A stretch of DNA of 64,000 nucleotides from Channallabes apus. Lineage: Eukaryota; Chordata; Actinopteri; Siluriformes; Clariidae. The position numbers and the translations under genes are program-made. Positions 1 to 11,774 of the stretch are shown in pieces. A model generated the notes under the pieces. The model did not search any database. It was not told the DNA's origin and saw only the letters and a list, made by a program, of their open reading frames with translations. The stretch spans positions 21,001-85,000 of the forward strand of contig CM060109.1 in assembly GCA_030522415.1 (NCBI GenBank). Direction: 5' to 3'. How positions within the stretch are numbered: the first letter of the stretch is position 1; every line of letters starts with the position of its first letter.

Positions 1-93
1 TGGTAAATATTAGGTTGTGAAAATTGTTTAAAGGGGTGAGAAACATATTTAATAATATACAACAAGTGAATAACATTAAAATAAATAACATAC

Positions 94-3012
94 TTTCCAA
101 AGTGCATGATGGAGCCATAGTCGTAAGGCATGTCCATGTTGTTCATCTTAAACTTCTCAAAGTTCCTCAAATGATCTGCAAAACACAAACTTATTCAGCA
201 CCTTATAGAAGTTGTTTAGAAGTCCATTTAAAATACTGATTCAATTAATAAAATAATGTCTGTCCACAGGTAAGTATGCCCATGTACAAAGTTATTGTCA
301 CACATAAATTCAATTCAATTAAAATGTATTTGTGTAGCACTTTTAACAATTGACATTGTCGCAAAGCAGCTTTGCACAATCAAAAGAATTAAGTTTGTAT
401 GAAATGTGAATGTTTATGAATCAAAATGATAAGATTGTCCATGATGAGGAAGCCGAAGATGACGGCAACAATGGCAACGAAAAACTCCCTGAGATGGTAA
501 CTGAGAGGAACTAGACTCAACAGGGAACCCATCCTCATTTGGGTGAAAACAGATAGCAGGGATTGATCTGCATAAAACTATGTGAGACTGGAAGTTCAGT
601 ATAACAGGAGATGTGTTAAATTAAAAGGAGTCCAGTTTGATCCTGGAGGCTCAGGGAGACTGTAGGAAATTCCAGTTCTGCAATCAATAATCAGCTGTGA
701 AGACTTGTTACTATACTAACTCCTGTCAGTGGCGGAGGGGGGTGGGGGGCATGCACACTCCTCTGGGTCAGACACAGAGAACGGCAAACGGGAATTAAGC
801 TCTCAAACAAATGGTTCCCAACGGAATACTGTAGGTTCGATTGCAAAAATTCTTTCACCCTGAGTGGCAGGAACTTCTAGACTACAACCTATTGAATTCT
901 CATGCCTGTAGAGTGTATTATACTGACGTGGTGACAATGTAAAGACACCCTCCGATGTTAAATTTGAGCAGAAAATTGAGCAGTTTGGAACAGCAAGCAG
1001 GAATTAACCTCTCAAACAAATTGAAATTGAAATGAATGGGGGAAAATGGTGTAGTTTTTTGGGAATTTTGGGAAAACCGTGCGACGAATCCTTACCAAAA
1101 GTCATAGCACACCATTCCCAATGGAGCTGCACGAAATGGTGTAACATATGTGAGGAGTTGAACGGTCCAAAGTTTTTACTTAACTAGAGAGGCACATTTC
1201 CTGAAGAACATGTGAGTGGTGCTTGCCATAGCATCATAGACATAGCATAAGCCACACGAGTCTACGTCAAACAGTGCGGGACTAGTTATGCGCCAAACTT
1301 TTGTATGAATAAGAAGAAAAATAATAATAATAAGCCTGTGAAATAACAATAGTAGTGCTTTGCTTCACAAGCACCACTAACTAGAGAGGCACATTTGTTT
1401 GCTTGCCATGGCATCATAGTCATAGATATGATGTCATAGCTGATGTTGGTCTCAATGTTAAGTCTAAGCCATGTAACAAAGCTGTGGGGTGTGATTCGTT
1501 CCAAAGTTTTTGGACGAAGAATGCCTATGCTATTGCATAGGCACACTTAATGAATTTATGAATACAACCGTTTAAATGTTTATAAGAGCTCTGTTTGTGT
1601 GTGTGTGTGTGTTTACCTTTCCAAATTTTGGACCACATAATGGTGACATACTGATCACGATCAGGACGTGACTGTTCATGTACAAATCCAAGCGCATGCA
1701 TGAGCTGATGAGAAACAACTCCAGAGCTCACACACTCAGGACTTTGCAAGGAGAGAGTCTGTCTGCCTCCGCTTGAACCCAAATATGACCAACACCTGCA
1801 ATAAATACTAACAGTAAACATGACTGAACATGAGAGGGCCTATGCTTTTTACTTTCGGCTTTATGTATGATTACAATTTACTATGTATTATTCAGGTTTA
1901 TTTGCCTTACATGCAGTTTTTTCTTCATCATGTATGATAATTATTGTACGATATCATGCATTTTAATGATCATTCATTTTCTTACCCAGTTTTAGGCTGA
2001 ATGTCCAAGAAGTCTCTTTGGTGTGTTCTTGGCACAAAGCGCACACAGGTGTTTCTCTCAATCAGTCTCATACCCTGTTTTATTGTTCGACGATCCTCTT
2101 CGGCTAAAAAATAAATAAATAAAAAGGAAATGTAGGAAATGTGATGTAGAGTGTTTGTTTATTTGTGTGTGGGTGTGTGTGCGCGCAATAAAACCAAACT
2201 TACTGTACTCAGATGAGAGTGTGTATGCAATGTAAATGTGTCCATCTACAGATCTGGACCATAAACAGCTTTGGGCAAAGCAGCTATTCTCACTTCTGCT
2301 CGACACGGCAATATCTCCTTCTCTAAGTTTCACTCCATCCACCGCATTCGCCGCTACAACAATCAGTAAAAACAAGTTATTTCAGATAGATATTTTGTAG
2401 AGCATGATCATCATGCCTTAAAATCTTGGATAAAGCTAAACCTACATCACATTGTTTAAACCTATAAAACACTGCTATAAAACCCACTTATAATGTACAA
2501 TACAGCTACGTTATTATAGAAGCTTCATCATTAAACTAATATTTACTTTACCTTCATGGTCATTGATGTCCATAATTGTGTCCATTGCTGTTCTTGCATT
2601 TTCTTGTACATAATCTGAAGATAAACTCATGAGTTTATAATCCAGCAATAAAGAGAGTATTAATCCAGAAATATGAGAAAATATTGTGAATGTTCAGCCT
2701 AAATCCATGTATCTGAATATCTGTGTTAAATATAAACCTACATCCAGTATATTGTAAAAAATAAAATTACTGCTGGTAAATATTTGGTAAAATATGACAA
2801 AGTAAAAATACCTGCATAACTACTTCTGTATCTCACATTTCTGAACTTGGATCCGGTGGCATGCTGTAATGTGCAAACCAGTTCCCATCCCAATCAGTAC
2901 TGAGCAAAGTGGAAAAAAACATAAAAATAATAAACTGTTGTTTAAAATAAGATTGTACCTGAAGGAACAGCGTAAACCCCTGTAACAGGAGGATGATCTC
3001 TGCATGTCTCAT
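94..3012 (-). CDS. Six-cysteine astacin metalloprotease, partial (hatching-enzyme/nephrosin-like), active-site residues lost
   Basis: Seven coding exons were assembled by GT/AG junctions and phase: 2959-3012, 2812-2863, 2552-2614, 2204-2353, 1986-2103, 1617-1795 and 94-175. They total 698 nt, about 232 residues with no stop; the 3' end is left of the window. The start MRHAEIILLLQG opens a short signal peptide. The propeptide has LREGDIAV, matching the family's aspartate-switch region. The mature domain starts near SCFAQSC, the extra C-x4-C pair of teleost six-cysteine astacins, followed by TCVRFVPRT and CWSYLG. The zinc helix reads HQLMHALGFVHEQ at residues 175-187: three His are kept but the catalytic Glu is Gln176. 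The Met-turn reads SIMHFG, with Phe231 where the family has the zinc-facing Tyr. The family is secreted zinc endopeptidases that cut egg envelope or matrix proteins. Here the fold looks kept and catalysis lost (inference). The match to the family is strong; the exact paralogue is unknown. Confidence 0.88.
306..700 (-). repeat. L2-type LINE 3' UTR fragment
   Basis: Contains the block with AACTAGACTCAACAGGGAACC followed by an end reading TTCAATTCAATT. The same text in opposite orientation forms the 3' UTR of the L2 LINE at 45200-45455, and further pieces occur at 11775, 55400, 56455 and 60126. It lies in the last visible intron of the astacin gene. Confidence 0.7.
820..1530. repeat. Unidentified interspersed repeat with internal direct duplication
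   Basis: The phrase AACTAGAGAGGCACATTT occurs at 1182 and 1379. Each copy is followed by a GCTTGCCAT(A/G)GCATCATAG block at about 1221 and 1400, so roughly 200 bp is present twice. No coding sense was seen. It lies in the astacin intron and could be a non-autonomous DNA element. Confidence 0.35.
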
Positions 3013-3047
3013 GGTGAGTACACATCCACTCCTGCGTGCAGCTTCAC

Positions 3048-3053
3048 TTTATA
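3048..3053 (-). promoter_or_regulatory. Candidate TATA box of the astacin gene
   Basis: TATAAA on the minus strand (within ATTATAAAGTG), about 36 bp upstream of the astacin start codon at 3012. At normal spacing, transcription would begin only about 10 nt before the ATG, so the 5' leader would be very short. Motif and distance only. Confidence 0.4.
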
Positions 3054-4032
3054 ATCTGCTATTAAAGGTTTTTACTACAACCTGATTATTAGGTTCATAA
3101 TGTCCCTAATAACCTGCTATTAGTATGTCTGAATTACCTGACCGTTCCATAACCAAATACCAGGCAACTCTATAGACAACTAAAATGACATACAGCAAAT
3201 GGAGTCTTGCACTTTAGATTTTATGGTTTTAAAGTGTTATGTCTTTAAAAAATGTGTTAATGTTTTATGTACTTGAATCAGTTTATTTTTCAGTAGACGT
3301 CTGGGTCTAAACAGAAAATGTTTTATCACTGATATGAAAATTTTCCGGAAGGAATCTCCACTTTCAGTGCTCTATAACAGAGGCCATTTTTCAGTAATAT
3401 GGCAAGCTGTGATTTTGTCTTAACAACCCTAACTCAGGCAAAGGACCACATCTGATAACTTCTGTGGTTGTCCATGGTACCGTACAGTACCCCAAGAAAA
3501 GAAAATATAGAAAATGAGTATTAAAATATATATATTGGGGTGGGCAAGAGTTGAAATGTAGAAAATTTTAATTTCCAAGTGTTACGAAGAGGACCCCGTA
3601 AAGGGTTAATTTCAAGAAAGAGGGGGAAAAAAGAGTGTCTGGTGAATGAAATAGTGTTTGTAGCTGCTGACACTCCAAAGTTTTTACAGCATTAAGTATA
3701 AAGGAATAAACAGGATGACAAATTGTTCTTTAAAAATAAAACAAACATTGCTATATTGTTATATGGAAAATTCACCTTCAGGGCTGTAACTCTGGTAACT
3801 TCTCTTCATCACACAATGCCCTCTATTAGTATTTTTTTTCCCTGTAACTCACATAGTGTTATTAAACACTTATGACAGACACTATGTGTGTATTGCCAAG
3901 ATGATCTTACATACAATAACACTCTAAAATTAATGCGCAACCAGAATTACTGTAAATACAAGTTTACAATCATAATGTTCAATTATTGTTCAAGAAAAAC
4001 CTTTAATGATCCCAAAAGTACAAGTGGAAGTT
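3054..4032. other. Non-coding, AT-rich stretch with nothing recognised
   Basis: Upstream of the astacin gene. No ORF with family resemblance, no terminal repeats and no tandem array were seen. Confidence 0.5.
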
Positions 4033-4140
4033 TAAATTCAAATTTTATTAGTCACATACACAATCATACACAGTATAATATGCAGTGAAATGCTTTTATA
4101 CGACCGCCAGTGACCTTAAAAAAATAAATAAATAAATAAA
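4033..4140. repeat. Fish retroposon tail fragment
   Basis: The segment with TTTTATTAGTCACATACACA and GCAGTGAAATGCTTTT has the look of a widespread fish LINE/SINE 3' tail. It ends in an (AAATA)n-rich stretch. Recognised from memory of the family; no second copy lies in this window. Confidence 0.4.
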
Positions 4141-4345
4141 ATAAAATCTTGTACGTAAAATAAATAATCAATAAAAAGGAAATACTAAAGAAATAATTTT
4201 AACTAGTAAAATTTGTAAAATTAACTGTGTGTGTGTTTAGGATACAAATTAAACCTCAGCTAAGAAATCTCTCTTATTTTTATTTTATTGTTTAAACTTG
4301 AGAAGTACTTTGAACATTTTTACCCAATGAATTGATTAAACCTAT

Positions 4346-4703
4346 TGTCACGAACTAACCGGGATGACCAGATAGCTTTAGCAGTTAGCCCTGTAGCGTG
4401 AATGGTAAACCCAAACGCGGATAAACACGAGCAGGCAGGATAATCACGCGATTTGCTATAAGGACTCTCACACTCAATGAGCAAAGGAAAGACACAATCT
4501 AACCCTAGTCCTATAAACACACACTCAGTCTGAAAAGCCAAGAAAGTGAGTACTCACATATACAGGAACGATTCCGAAAAGACCTGGGCATAACTCAATG
4601 GCAGAGCGATGTGCGGCGCCATCTTGTTTCCTTTTATGCTTTCAGGTTCGCGACCGTCTTACTTCCGGGTCCTAGTGCCGGTCGCAGCTGAGTGTGCATG
4701 ACA
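4346..4703 (-). repeat. Ty3 element 3' LTR
   Basis: 358 bp, begins TGTCACGAAC and ends GCATGACA on the plus strand. It differs from the other LTR by about seven substitutions and a 4-bp indel near 4537. The pol reading frame runs about 70 nt into it before its stop at 4634. Confidence 0.93.
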
Positions 4704-7700
4704 GTACCCCCCCGTCCAGGACCGACTCCGGACGGTCCAGGGGTGGAGGATACCCGGTGACGGTAGTCCCTAATGAGCCCGGAGTCGAGGATGAAGCGAG
4801 CTGGGACCCAGGACCGCTCCTCGGGGCTGTAGCCCTCCCAATCGACCAGATACTGGGTGCCCCTGCCCCGAGGGCGTGAGTCGAGGATCCGTCGCACAGT
4901 GTAGGCGGGACCCCCGTCAATGATTCGGGGAGGGGGAGCGGGGGGGGTGGGTGGAATCATGGGTGAGGTGGTGAATGGTTTCAGCTGTGAGGTGTGGAAG
5001 ACAGGGTGGATCCGGAGCGCCGCAGGCAGCTGGAGCCGGTAGGTGACGGGGTTGATCCTGAGGGTGACGCGGTATGGCCCGATGAACCTTGGTGATAATT
5101 TTTTGGACTCTGTGTGCAGGTGGAGGTTTTTGGTTGATAGCCACACTTTGTCACCTACGTGGTACAATCGTCCCGGGGGGTGCCGGCGGCGGTGTTGGGC
5201 CACATAGTTGGCGTTGGTGCGTCGGATGGCTAGGTTGGCTTGGTGCCATAGCTGCCGGCACCGGCGAACCAACTGTTGGGCCGATGGTACGTCAACCTCC
5301 AGTTCCTGGTGGGTGAACATCGGAGGCTGGAAACCATAGCACACCTCAAATGGGCTCAGGTTGATGGCTGAGGAGACATGGAGGTTGTGAGATAACTCGG
5401 CCCACTTGAGGTAGCGGGCCCAGGAGCGCTGGCGGTCCGGCACAAAACATCTTAAGTAGCGCTCCAGCTGTTGGTTGGCTCGCTCCGTCTGACCGTTCGT
5501 CTGAGGGGGGTAGCCAGAAGACAAACTGCAGGACGAATCGATCAGACGGCAGAAGGCCTTTCAGAACCGGGCGGTGAACTGGGGACCTCTGTCCGAGACG
5601 ATGTCCTTTGGGAACCCATGCAATCGGATTACATGTTCCAAAATCAGCTCGGCTGTATCTTTCGCTGACGGGAGTCCGGCGAGGGCCACCAGGTGCACTG
5701 CCTTGGAGAAGCGGTCCACAATGGTCAGAATGACGTCATTTCCATCTGAATCCGGCAGGCCCGTGATGAAATCTACGGCAATGTGGGACCAGGGTTGACG
5801 GGGAACTGGGAGTGGTTGGAGTTCCCCTGGAGTTGGCTGATTAATGTCCTTCGCCCTGGCGCACATTGGGCACGCCCGAACGAACTCGGTTATCTCCTTC
5901 CTCATTGAGGGCCACCAGAAGGCCCGGCCGATGAAGGTGGTGGTTCTCCGGCTTCCTTGGTGTCCTGCGACGGGTGATGAATGGCCCCACTGGAGGACCT
6001 CAGATCGGAGTCGTTCGGGGACGAAGAGCCGTCCGGGCGGCACACCTGCCGGTGCTGGGTCCCTGGTCAGTGCCTGGCGGACCCTCGTTTCCAGGTTCCA
6101 CTGCAGGGGTGCGATGATGCGGGTGGGTGGAAGGACAGGCACGGGGTCCGCCCGGGGTGTCTCTCGCTCGTGTTGTCGGGAGAGGGCGTCAGCCTTGGTG
6201 TTCTTCGACCCCGGGCGGTATGAGAGGTGGAAATTGAATTGTTCGAAGAACAGCGCCCACCGTGCCTGTCGTGGGTTCAACTGCTTCAAACTGCAGATGG
6301 TGATCAGGTTTTGGTGATCCGTCCAGACGATGAATGGCTCACTCGCGTCCTGGAGCCAGTGACGCCATTCCTCCAAGGCCCACTTTATGCCCAGCAGTTC
6401 GCGGTCCCCTACACCGTATCGCTGCTGAGTGGGGTTAAACTTTTTGGAGTAGAAGCCACATGGGTGTAGCTTCTGGTCTGGACCTCGTTGGGAGAGAACA
6501 GCGCCGGCGCCCACCTCCGACGCGTCCACCTCCACAACGAACGGTTGGCTGGCATCTGGATGAAGCAGGATGGGTGCGGTGGTGAACAGGTGACAGAGTC
6601 GGTGAAAAGCTGAGATGGCGGTAGGGTCGAGTCGGAAGGAATGGTTGGAGAGCCTGGTAAGTGCAGTGAGCGGTGCTGCAACTGTACTGTAGCCCCGGAT
6701 AAAGCGACAATAAAAATTCGCAAACCCGAGAAAGCGTTGGAGCTGTTTGAGTGTCCTGGGTAGGGGCCAGTGACGTACAACCTCCAGCTTCTGCGGGTCC
6801 ATGGCCACACCCTGGGGCGAGATGACAAAGCCCAGGAACGTGGTGGAGTGCTCGTGAAAAGCACACTTTTCCAGCTTACAGTACAGCTGGTGGGCGAGCA
6901 ATCTCTTAAGGACAGCTCGAACGTGTTTGGTGTGTTCAGCGGGGGTACGTGAATAAATTAAAATGTCATCCAGGTAGACAAACACCCATCGGCCTAGCAT
7001 GTCCCTGAGGACATCGTTGATGAAGGCTTGGAAGGCCGAGGGTGCGTTGCAGAGACCAAATGGGATGACCAGGCTCTCATAGTGTCCGGTAGGGGTGATG
7101 AAGGCCGTCTTCCACTCATCACCCTCTCTGATGCGCACCAAGTTGTAGGCGCTCCGGAGGTCCAACTTAGTGAACATGGTGGCACCAGAGAGGGCGTCCA
7201 GGGCTGAGTTGGTGAGAGGCAGAGGGTGACGATTTCGGATGGTGATCTTATTAAGCCCCCGATAGTCGACACACGGACGAAGTTCGCCCCCTTTTTTCTT
7301 AACGAAGAAGAACCCCGCGGCAGCCGGCGAAGAGGAGGGCCTGATGGTGCCATTTCGCAGGGCGTTGGCGACATACTCCTCCATAGCCTAGGTCTCGTTG
7401 GTAGAGAGGGAGTAGAGATGGCCGCGGGGGGGGGGCTGGAGCCTGGCTGGAGTTCAATGGCTAGGTCATAGGGTCGGTGAGGTGGAAGGTGGCCGGCCCG
7501 GCGTTTACAGAACACCTCAGCCAGGTCTCGATACGGTGGAGGGATGGCGTGGATGTCGACGTCGGGGGCCTCGGACTCCCTGGAACACGTCCCAGCCTGG
7601 GCCTGTAGGCATAAGGCGGTGCAGGTCGGCCCCCATTGAAGGATCCGGCTCTGAGACCAGGAGATGAGTGGGTCATGCTGTAAGAGCCAGGGATAGCAGA

Positions 7701-8123
7701 GAATGATGGGTGGAGAGGAGATGGGTGTGAGGTGAAATTGTATGGACTCCTGATGTTGGCCGAGGACGAGAGTGATGGGTGGAGTCTGCTGGGTGATGGG
7801 GCTGGACAAGAGGGGCTGCCCGTCGACTGAGGTGATTCTCACAGGCTGGGATAATGCCTCAATCTTTACCCCCAATCCTCTGGTGTACGTTGAGTCAATG
7901 AAGTTACCCGCGGCACCGGAATCGATGAACGCGGTACTTCTGACCCGTTTGTGGCCAAGGTGGAGGGTTACCTGAACCGTGAGTCGAGTAGCGGTGTTGT
8001 CGGTGGTAGCGGATATATGGATGGTACCTGGGGAGTCTCTCCTCTCTCTCACTGGGTTTGGGCGTTTCCCGGACGGGACGGGCAGGTCGCTCGATGGTGC
8101 GCTGCTGAGCCACAATAGGCGCA
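4634..8123 (-). pseudogene. Ty3 element pol (protease-RT-RNase H-integrase-chromodomain), three lesions
   Basis: Protease motif FIDSGAAGNF lies near 7900. The frame then breaks at a run of ten G (7425-7434), and a TAG sits just before the RT start region [10 protein letters not shown] at 7384. RT has [20 protein letters not shown] and the catalytic YLDD at about 6965-6976. RNase H has [16 protein letters not shown]. The integrase zinc-binding part ([19 protein letters not shown]) and core ([21 protein letters not shown]) follow. A TGA at 5561-5563 replaces the usual Trp, after which the frame continues with SSGYPPQTNGQTERANQQ. The C-terminal chromodomain (QYLVDWEGYSPEERSWVP, near 4790-4880) would tether integration to chromatin. 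Reads through with few changes, but not functional as it stands. Confidence 0.93.
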
Positions 8124-9039
8124 CAGTCCCTCGCGGTAACGTCTCTCGCGTTCCGCCACGGTCAGGGAGGCGCGCCCTAGCTGCATGGGTTCCCCGGCTC
8201 CGGTGTCAACCACGGCAGGGGGTGGAGATCCGACACGTCCAGGGAGAGCGGTGGTGACGGTGGTTGGTGGCCTTGGTGCAGTGTAGGCGTAAGTGGATGG
8301 TGGCAGCAGGGTTCGAGGTGCTGGCTTCGGACGGGATAGGAGGCGCTGGTCGATCCGGAGGGCTAGCTGGATTAGCCCCTCCAGTGTGGCTGGGAGCTCT
8401 CGTCCGGCTAGCTCGTCTCTGATGCGATTAGCCAGCCCCTCGAAGTAGGACGTCCAGAGGGTTGCGTCTCCCCAGGAGGTCTGGATGGCGAGGGTCCGGA
8501 ACTCGGCGGTGTATTTAATCACGGACAGTCCTCCCTGCCGCAGGTGGTAGAGCTTTGTGTCGGTCTCCACCTCAGCCGCGGGATGTTCAAATGTTAGCTT
8601 GAGTTGACGGGTGAATTCATTATAGGAGTGCGCGGTGTCTGTGTCTGCGCGCAGGACTGCCGTGGCCCACTCTGCTGCCTGCCCTGACAGCAACGAGAAG
8701 AGGAGTGCAATGCGCAGCCGGTCGGTGGAGTACTTGGTGGCATTGAATTCAAACACCAGTTCCAGCGATGTTAAAAACACACTGCATTTCCCATCCGTGC
8801 CATCCCATTTGTCTGGAAGAGCTAAAAAAACGTCAGAAGGGGCGGGGGGTGGTGCGGCGCCGCGACCGCTGCGGCGGGCGGACCGCTAGCCAACCCATGA
8901 ACCGCCGCCCGGAGGCTCGCGTTCTCCTGCCTAAGCTCCGCGACCTCGCGGTTAGCGTATTGATGAGCAAAGCATGCTGGTCAACCACATCGCGGAGGCG
9001 GGCGTGATCCGCTGGGTTTACTGCTCTTGGCTCTGTCAT
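8049..9039 (-). pseudogene. Ty3 element gag, frameshifted
   Basis: The start MTEPRAVNPADHARLRDVV is at 9039. The expected frame moves twice between about 8960 and 8800, in CG-rich and C-run sequence, before the long open stretch that ends at 8049. That stretch carries the capsid-like region (MFLTSLELVFEFNATKY, then FEGLANRIRDELAG) and near its C-terminus the zinc knuckle CAYCGSAAHHRATC, a C-x2-C-x4-H-x4-C nucleic-acid binder. Gag packages the RNA into particles in this family. The end overlaps the protease frame (which reaches 8124) by about 75 nt in another frame, the usual place for gag-pol frameshifting. Confidence 0.88.
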
Positions 9040-9085
9040 TCTGTCACGAACTAACCGGGATGAACAGAATGATGATCGCGCTATC

Positions 9086-9447
9086 TGTCACGAACTAACC
9101 GGGATGACCAGATAGCTTTAGCAGTTAGCCCTGTAGCGTGAATGGTAAACCCAAACGCGGATAAACACGAGCGGGCAGGATAATCACGCGATTTGCTATA
9201 AGGACTCTCACACTAAATGAGCAAAGGAAAGACACAATCTAACCCTAGTCCTATAAACACACACTCAGTCTGAAAAGATAGCGAAGAAAGTGAGTAGCCA
9301 CATATACAGGAACGATTCCGAAAAGACCTGGGCATAACTCAATGACAGAGCGATGTGCGGCGCCATCTTGTTTCCTTTTATGCTTTCAGGTTCGCGACCG
9401 TCTTACTTCCGGGTGCTAGTGCCGGTCGCGGCTGAGTGTGAATGACA
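9086..9447 (-). repeat. Ty3 element 5' LTR
   Basis: 362 bp, same termini as the copy at 4346-4703. A 20-odd base piece of the LTR end is repeated again just inside it (around 9044-9066), which is not expected for this element type. Confidence 0.93.
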
Positions 9448-9452
9448 CCTAT

Positions 9453-9638
9453 TAACAGAAATATTCCATCATTTTATTTGGTTATGCAATTAGACGCCTC
9501 AGGGGCAACTAATCAGCGCTTCCCAATACATAGCACTAGTAATGAGCTCATAGGAGAAATGCACACTGAGCATTTTTGCATCTCTGTGTGTCTCAGGTTT
9601 ACCCATGATATCCCTCTCTGCCTCACGTCACAAATATA
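9453..9638. other. Short non-coding spacer
   Basis: Between the Ty3 target duplication and Tc1 copy A. Nothing recognised. Confidence 0.4.
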
Positions 9639-11246
9639 CAGTGGTGTGAAAAACTATTTGCCCCCTTCCTGATTTCTTATTCTTTTGCATGTTTGTCAAA
9701 CTTAAATGTTTCTGCTCATCAAAAACCGTTAACTATTAGTCAAAGATAACATAATTGAACACAAAATGCAGTTTTTAAATGAAGGCTTACATTATTAAGG
9801 GAGAAAAAAACTCCAAATCTACATGGCCCTGTGTGAAAAAGTGATTGCCCCCCCTTGTTAAAAAATAACTTAACTGTGGATTATCACACCTGAGTTCAAT
9901 TTCTCAAGTCTCCCCCAGGCCTGATTACTGCCACACCTGTTTCAATCAAGAAATCACTTAAATAGGAGCTACCTGACACAGAGAAGTAGACCAAAAGCAC
10001 CTCAAAAGCTAGACATCATGCCAAGATCCAAAGAAATTCAGGAACAAATGAGAACAAAAGTAATTGAGACCTATCAGTCTGGTAAAGGTTATAAAGCAAT
10101 TCTAAAGCTTTGGGACTCCAGCGAACCACAGTGAGAGCCATTATCCACAAATGGCAAAAACATGGAACAGTGGTGAACCTTCCCAGGAGTGGCCGGCCGA
10201 CCAAAATTACCCCAAGAGCACAGAGACAACTCATCCGAGAGACCACAAAAGACCCCAGGACAACATCTAAAGAACTGCAGGCCTCACTTGCCTCAATTAA
10301 GGTCAGTGTTCACGACTCCACCATAGGAAAGAGACTGGGCAAAAACGGCCTGCATGGCAGATTTCCAAGGCGCAAACCACTTTTAAGCAAAAAGAACATT
10401 AAGGCTCGTCTCAATTTTGCTAAAAAACATCTCAATGATTGCCAAGACATTTGGGAAAATACCTTGTGGACCGACGAGACAAAAGTTGAACTTTTTGGAA
10501 GGTGCGTGTCCCGTTACATCTGGCGTAAAAGTAACACAGCATTTCAGAAAAAGAACATCATACCAATAGTAAAATATGTGATGGTCTGGGGTTGTTTTGC
10601 TGCTTCAGGACCTGGAAGGCTTGCTGTGATAGATGGAACCATGAATTCTACTGTCTACCAAAAAATCCTGTAGGAGAATGTCCGGCCATCTGTTCGTCAA
10701 CTCAAGCTGAAGTGATCTTGGGTGCTGCAGCAGGACAATGACCCAAAACACACCAGCAAATCCACCTCTGAATGGCTGAAGAAAAACAAAATGCAGACTT
10801 TGGAGTGGCCTAGTCAAAGTCCTGACCTGAATCCTATTGAGATGTTGTGGCATGACCTTAAAAAGGCAGTTCATGCTAGAAAACCCTCAAATAAAGCTGA
10901 ATTACAACAATTCTGCAAAGATGAGTGGGCCAAAATTCCTCCAGAGCGCTGTAAAAGACTCGTTGCAAGTTATCGCAAATGCTTGATTGCAGTTATTGCT
11001 GCTAAGGGTGGCCCAACCAGTTATTAGGTTCAGGGGGCAATTACTTTTTCACACAGGGCCATGTAGGTTTGGGTTTGAGAGAGGTTTATTTTCTCCCTAA
11101 ATAATGAAACCCTTCATTTAAAAACTGCATTCTGTGTTATCTTTGACTAATAGTTAAATGTGTTTGATGATCAGAAACATTTTGTGTGACAAACATGCAA
11201 AAGAATAAGAAATCAGGAGAGGGGCAAATAGTTTTTCACACCACTG
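9639..11246 (+). mobile_element. Tc1-like transposon, copy A
   Basis: Starts CAGTGGTGTGAAAAACTATT and ends with its inverted complement, with TA on both sides (9637-9638, 11247-11248), the hallmark of Tc1/mariner insertion. The terminal repeats are long, on the order of 200 bp each. Copies B (30336) and C (61016) are very similar. The enclosed transposase is disrupted. Confidence 0.97.
10018..11027 (+). pseudogene. Tc1-like transposase, broken (copy A)
   Basis: Starts [17 protein letters not shown] at 10018. A one-base loss near 10101 (AGCAATTCTAAAG against AGCCATTTCTAAAG in copy B) shifts the frame into [15 protein letters not shown]. The paired helix-turn-helix DNA-binding region and [11 protein letters not shown] linker are present. 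The DD34E catalytic residues are visible as [17 protein letters not shown] and [10 protein letters not shown]. In-frame TAG at 10672 and TGA near 10712 break the rest, and the GGGS segment after VKY is missing. C-terminus KGGPTSY. Unlike copies B and C it keeps Glu after DETKV. It cannot make its own transposase. Confidence 0.93.
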
Positions 11247-11249
11247 TAC

Positions 11250-11774
11250 AAATATGTTCATCCAGAAGTATAAACTTACTTTAACTAATTTAGTGATTTA
11301 GAACTAAATTAGAGTTTTCAGTATCATAATACATACAATATAGTCACTTTTACTTTCATTTGTAAATAATGTTCAAACTATATTTTCTCTCCAGCACAAC
11401 TCCTCATAAATGTAACCCAATGAAAAAACTTGATACTTCATAAAATACATTTATTATAAACGATTTATCTATACAATGTTCTGTGTGATAGGATTTGTAA
11501 TTATGTGTCTATTCCATTATTCATGAGCCCAAAATGGTTGTGTATGAAAATGTCTATCCCCTTGAATTAAACCCCTAACCCCTTGAATTAAAGCTGTAAG
11601 TCTTGATGTCATTCACATCTTAAGTATTTGTTTGTTCCATAGTTTATTGCCCTGACTGTAGAAGACAAGAAACATAATCTTAGATTCTAATTTAAAAGTG
11701 TGAAATCAGCCAAAAAAGGTTTTAAATTTAAAAACAGACAATTTAATAGACATTCATGCAAACTGAATTCATGT
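11250..11774. other. AT-rich spacer, nothing recognised
   Basis: Between Tc1 copy A and an L2 fragment. No ORF, terminal repeats or array. Confidence 0.4.

Larger units (their letters stand above)
4346..9447 (-). mobile_element. Ty3-type chromodomain LTR retrotransposon, nearly complete but broken
   Basis: 5102 bp between TGTCA...TGACA LTRs, flanked by the 5-bp direct duplication CCTAT at 4341-4345 and 9448-9452. Coding sense is on the minus strand. The order is gag with a CCHC knuckle, aspartic protease, reverse transcriptase, RNase H, integrase and chromodomain, which marks the chromodomain (Sushi-like) branch of Ty3 elements. A run of seven G on the coding strand just before the 3' LTR (4706-4713) fits the polypurine tract. 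No tRNA-complementary primer site of the usual TGG type was seen after the 5' LTR. Lesions: gag frameshifts, one homopolymer frameshift and two nonsense codons in pol. The two LTRs differ at only a handful of bases, so insertion was fairly recent. Confidence 0.95.

Noticed and set aside
2820..3005. Alternative astacin start MQRSSSCYRG
   Set aside because: Not hydrophobic and out of phase with exon 2; the ATG at 3012 gives a signal peptide and joins in phase.
4694..8257. Plus-strand ORFs across the Ty3 element
   Set aside because: Antisense shadows of gag and pol in GC-rich coding DNA with no family resemblance.
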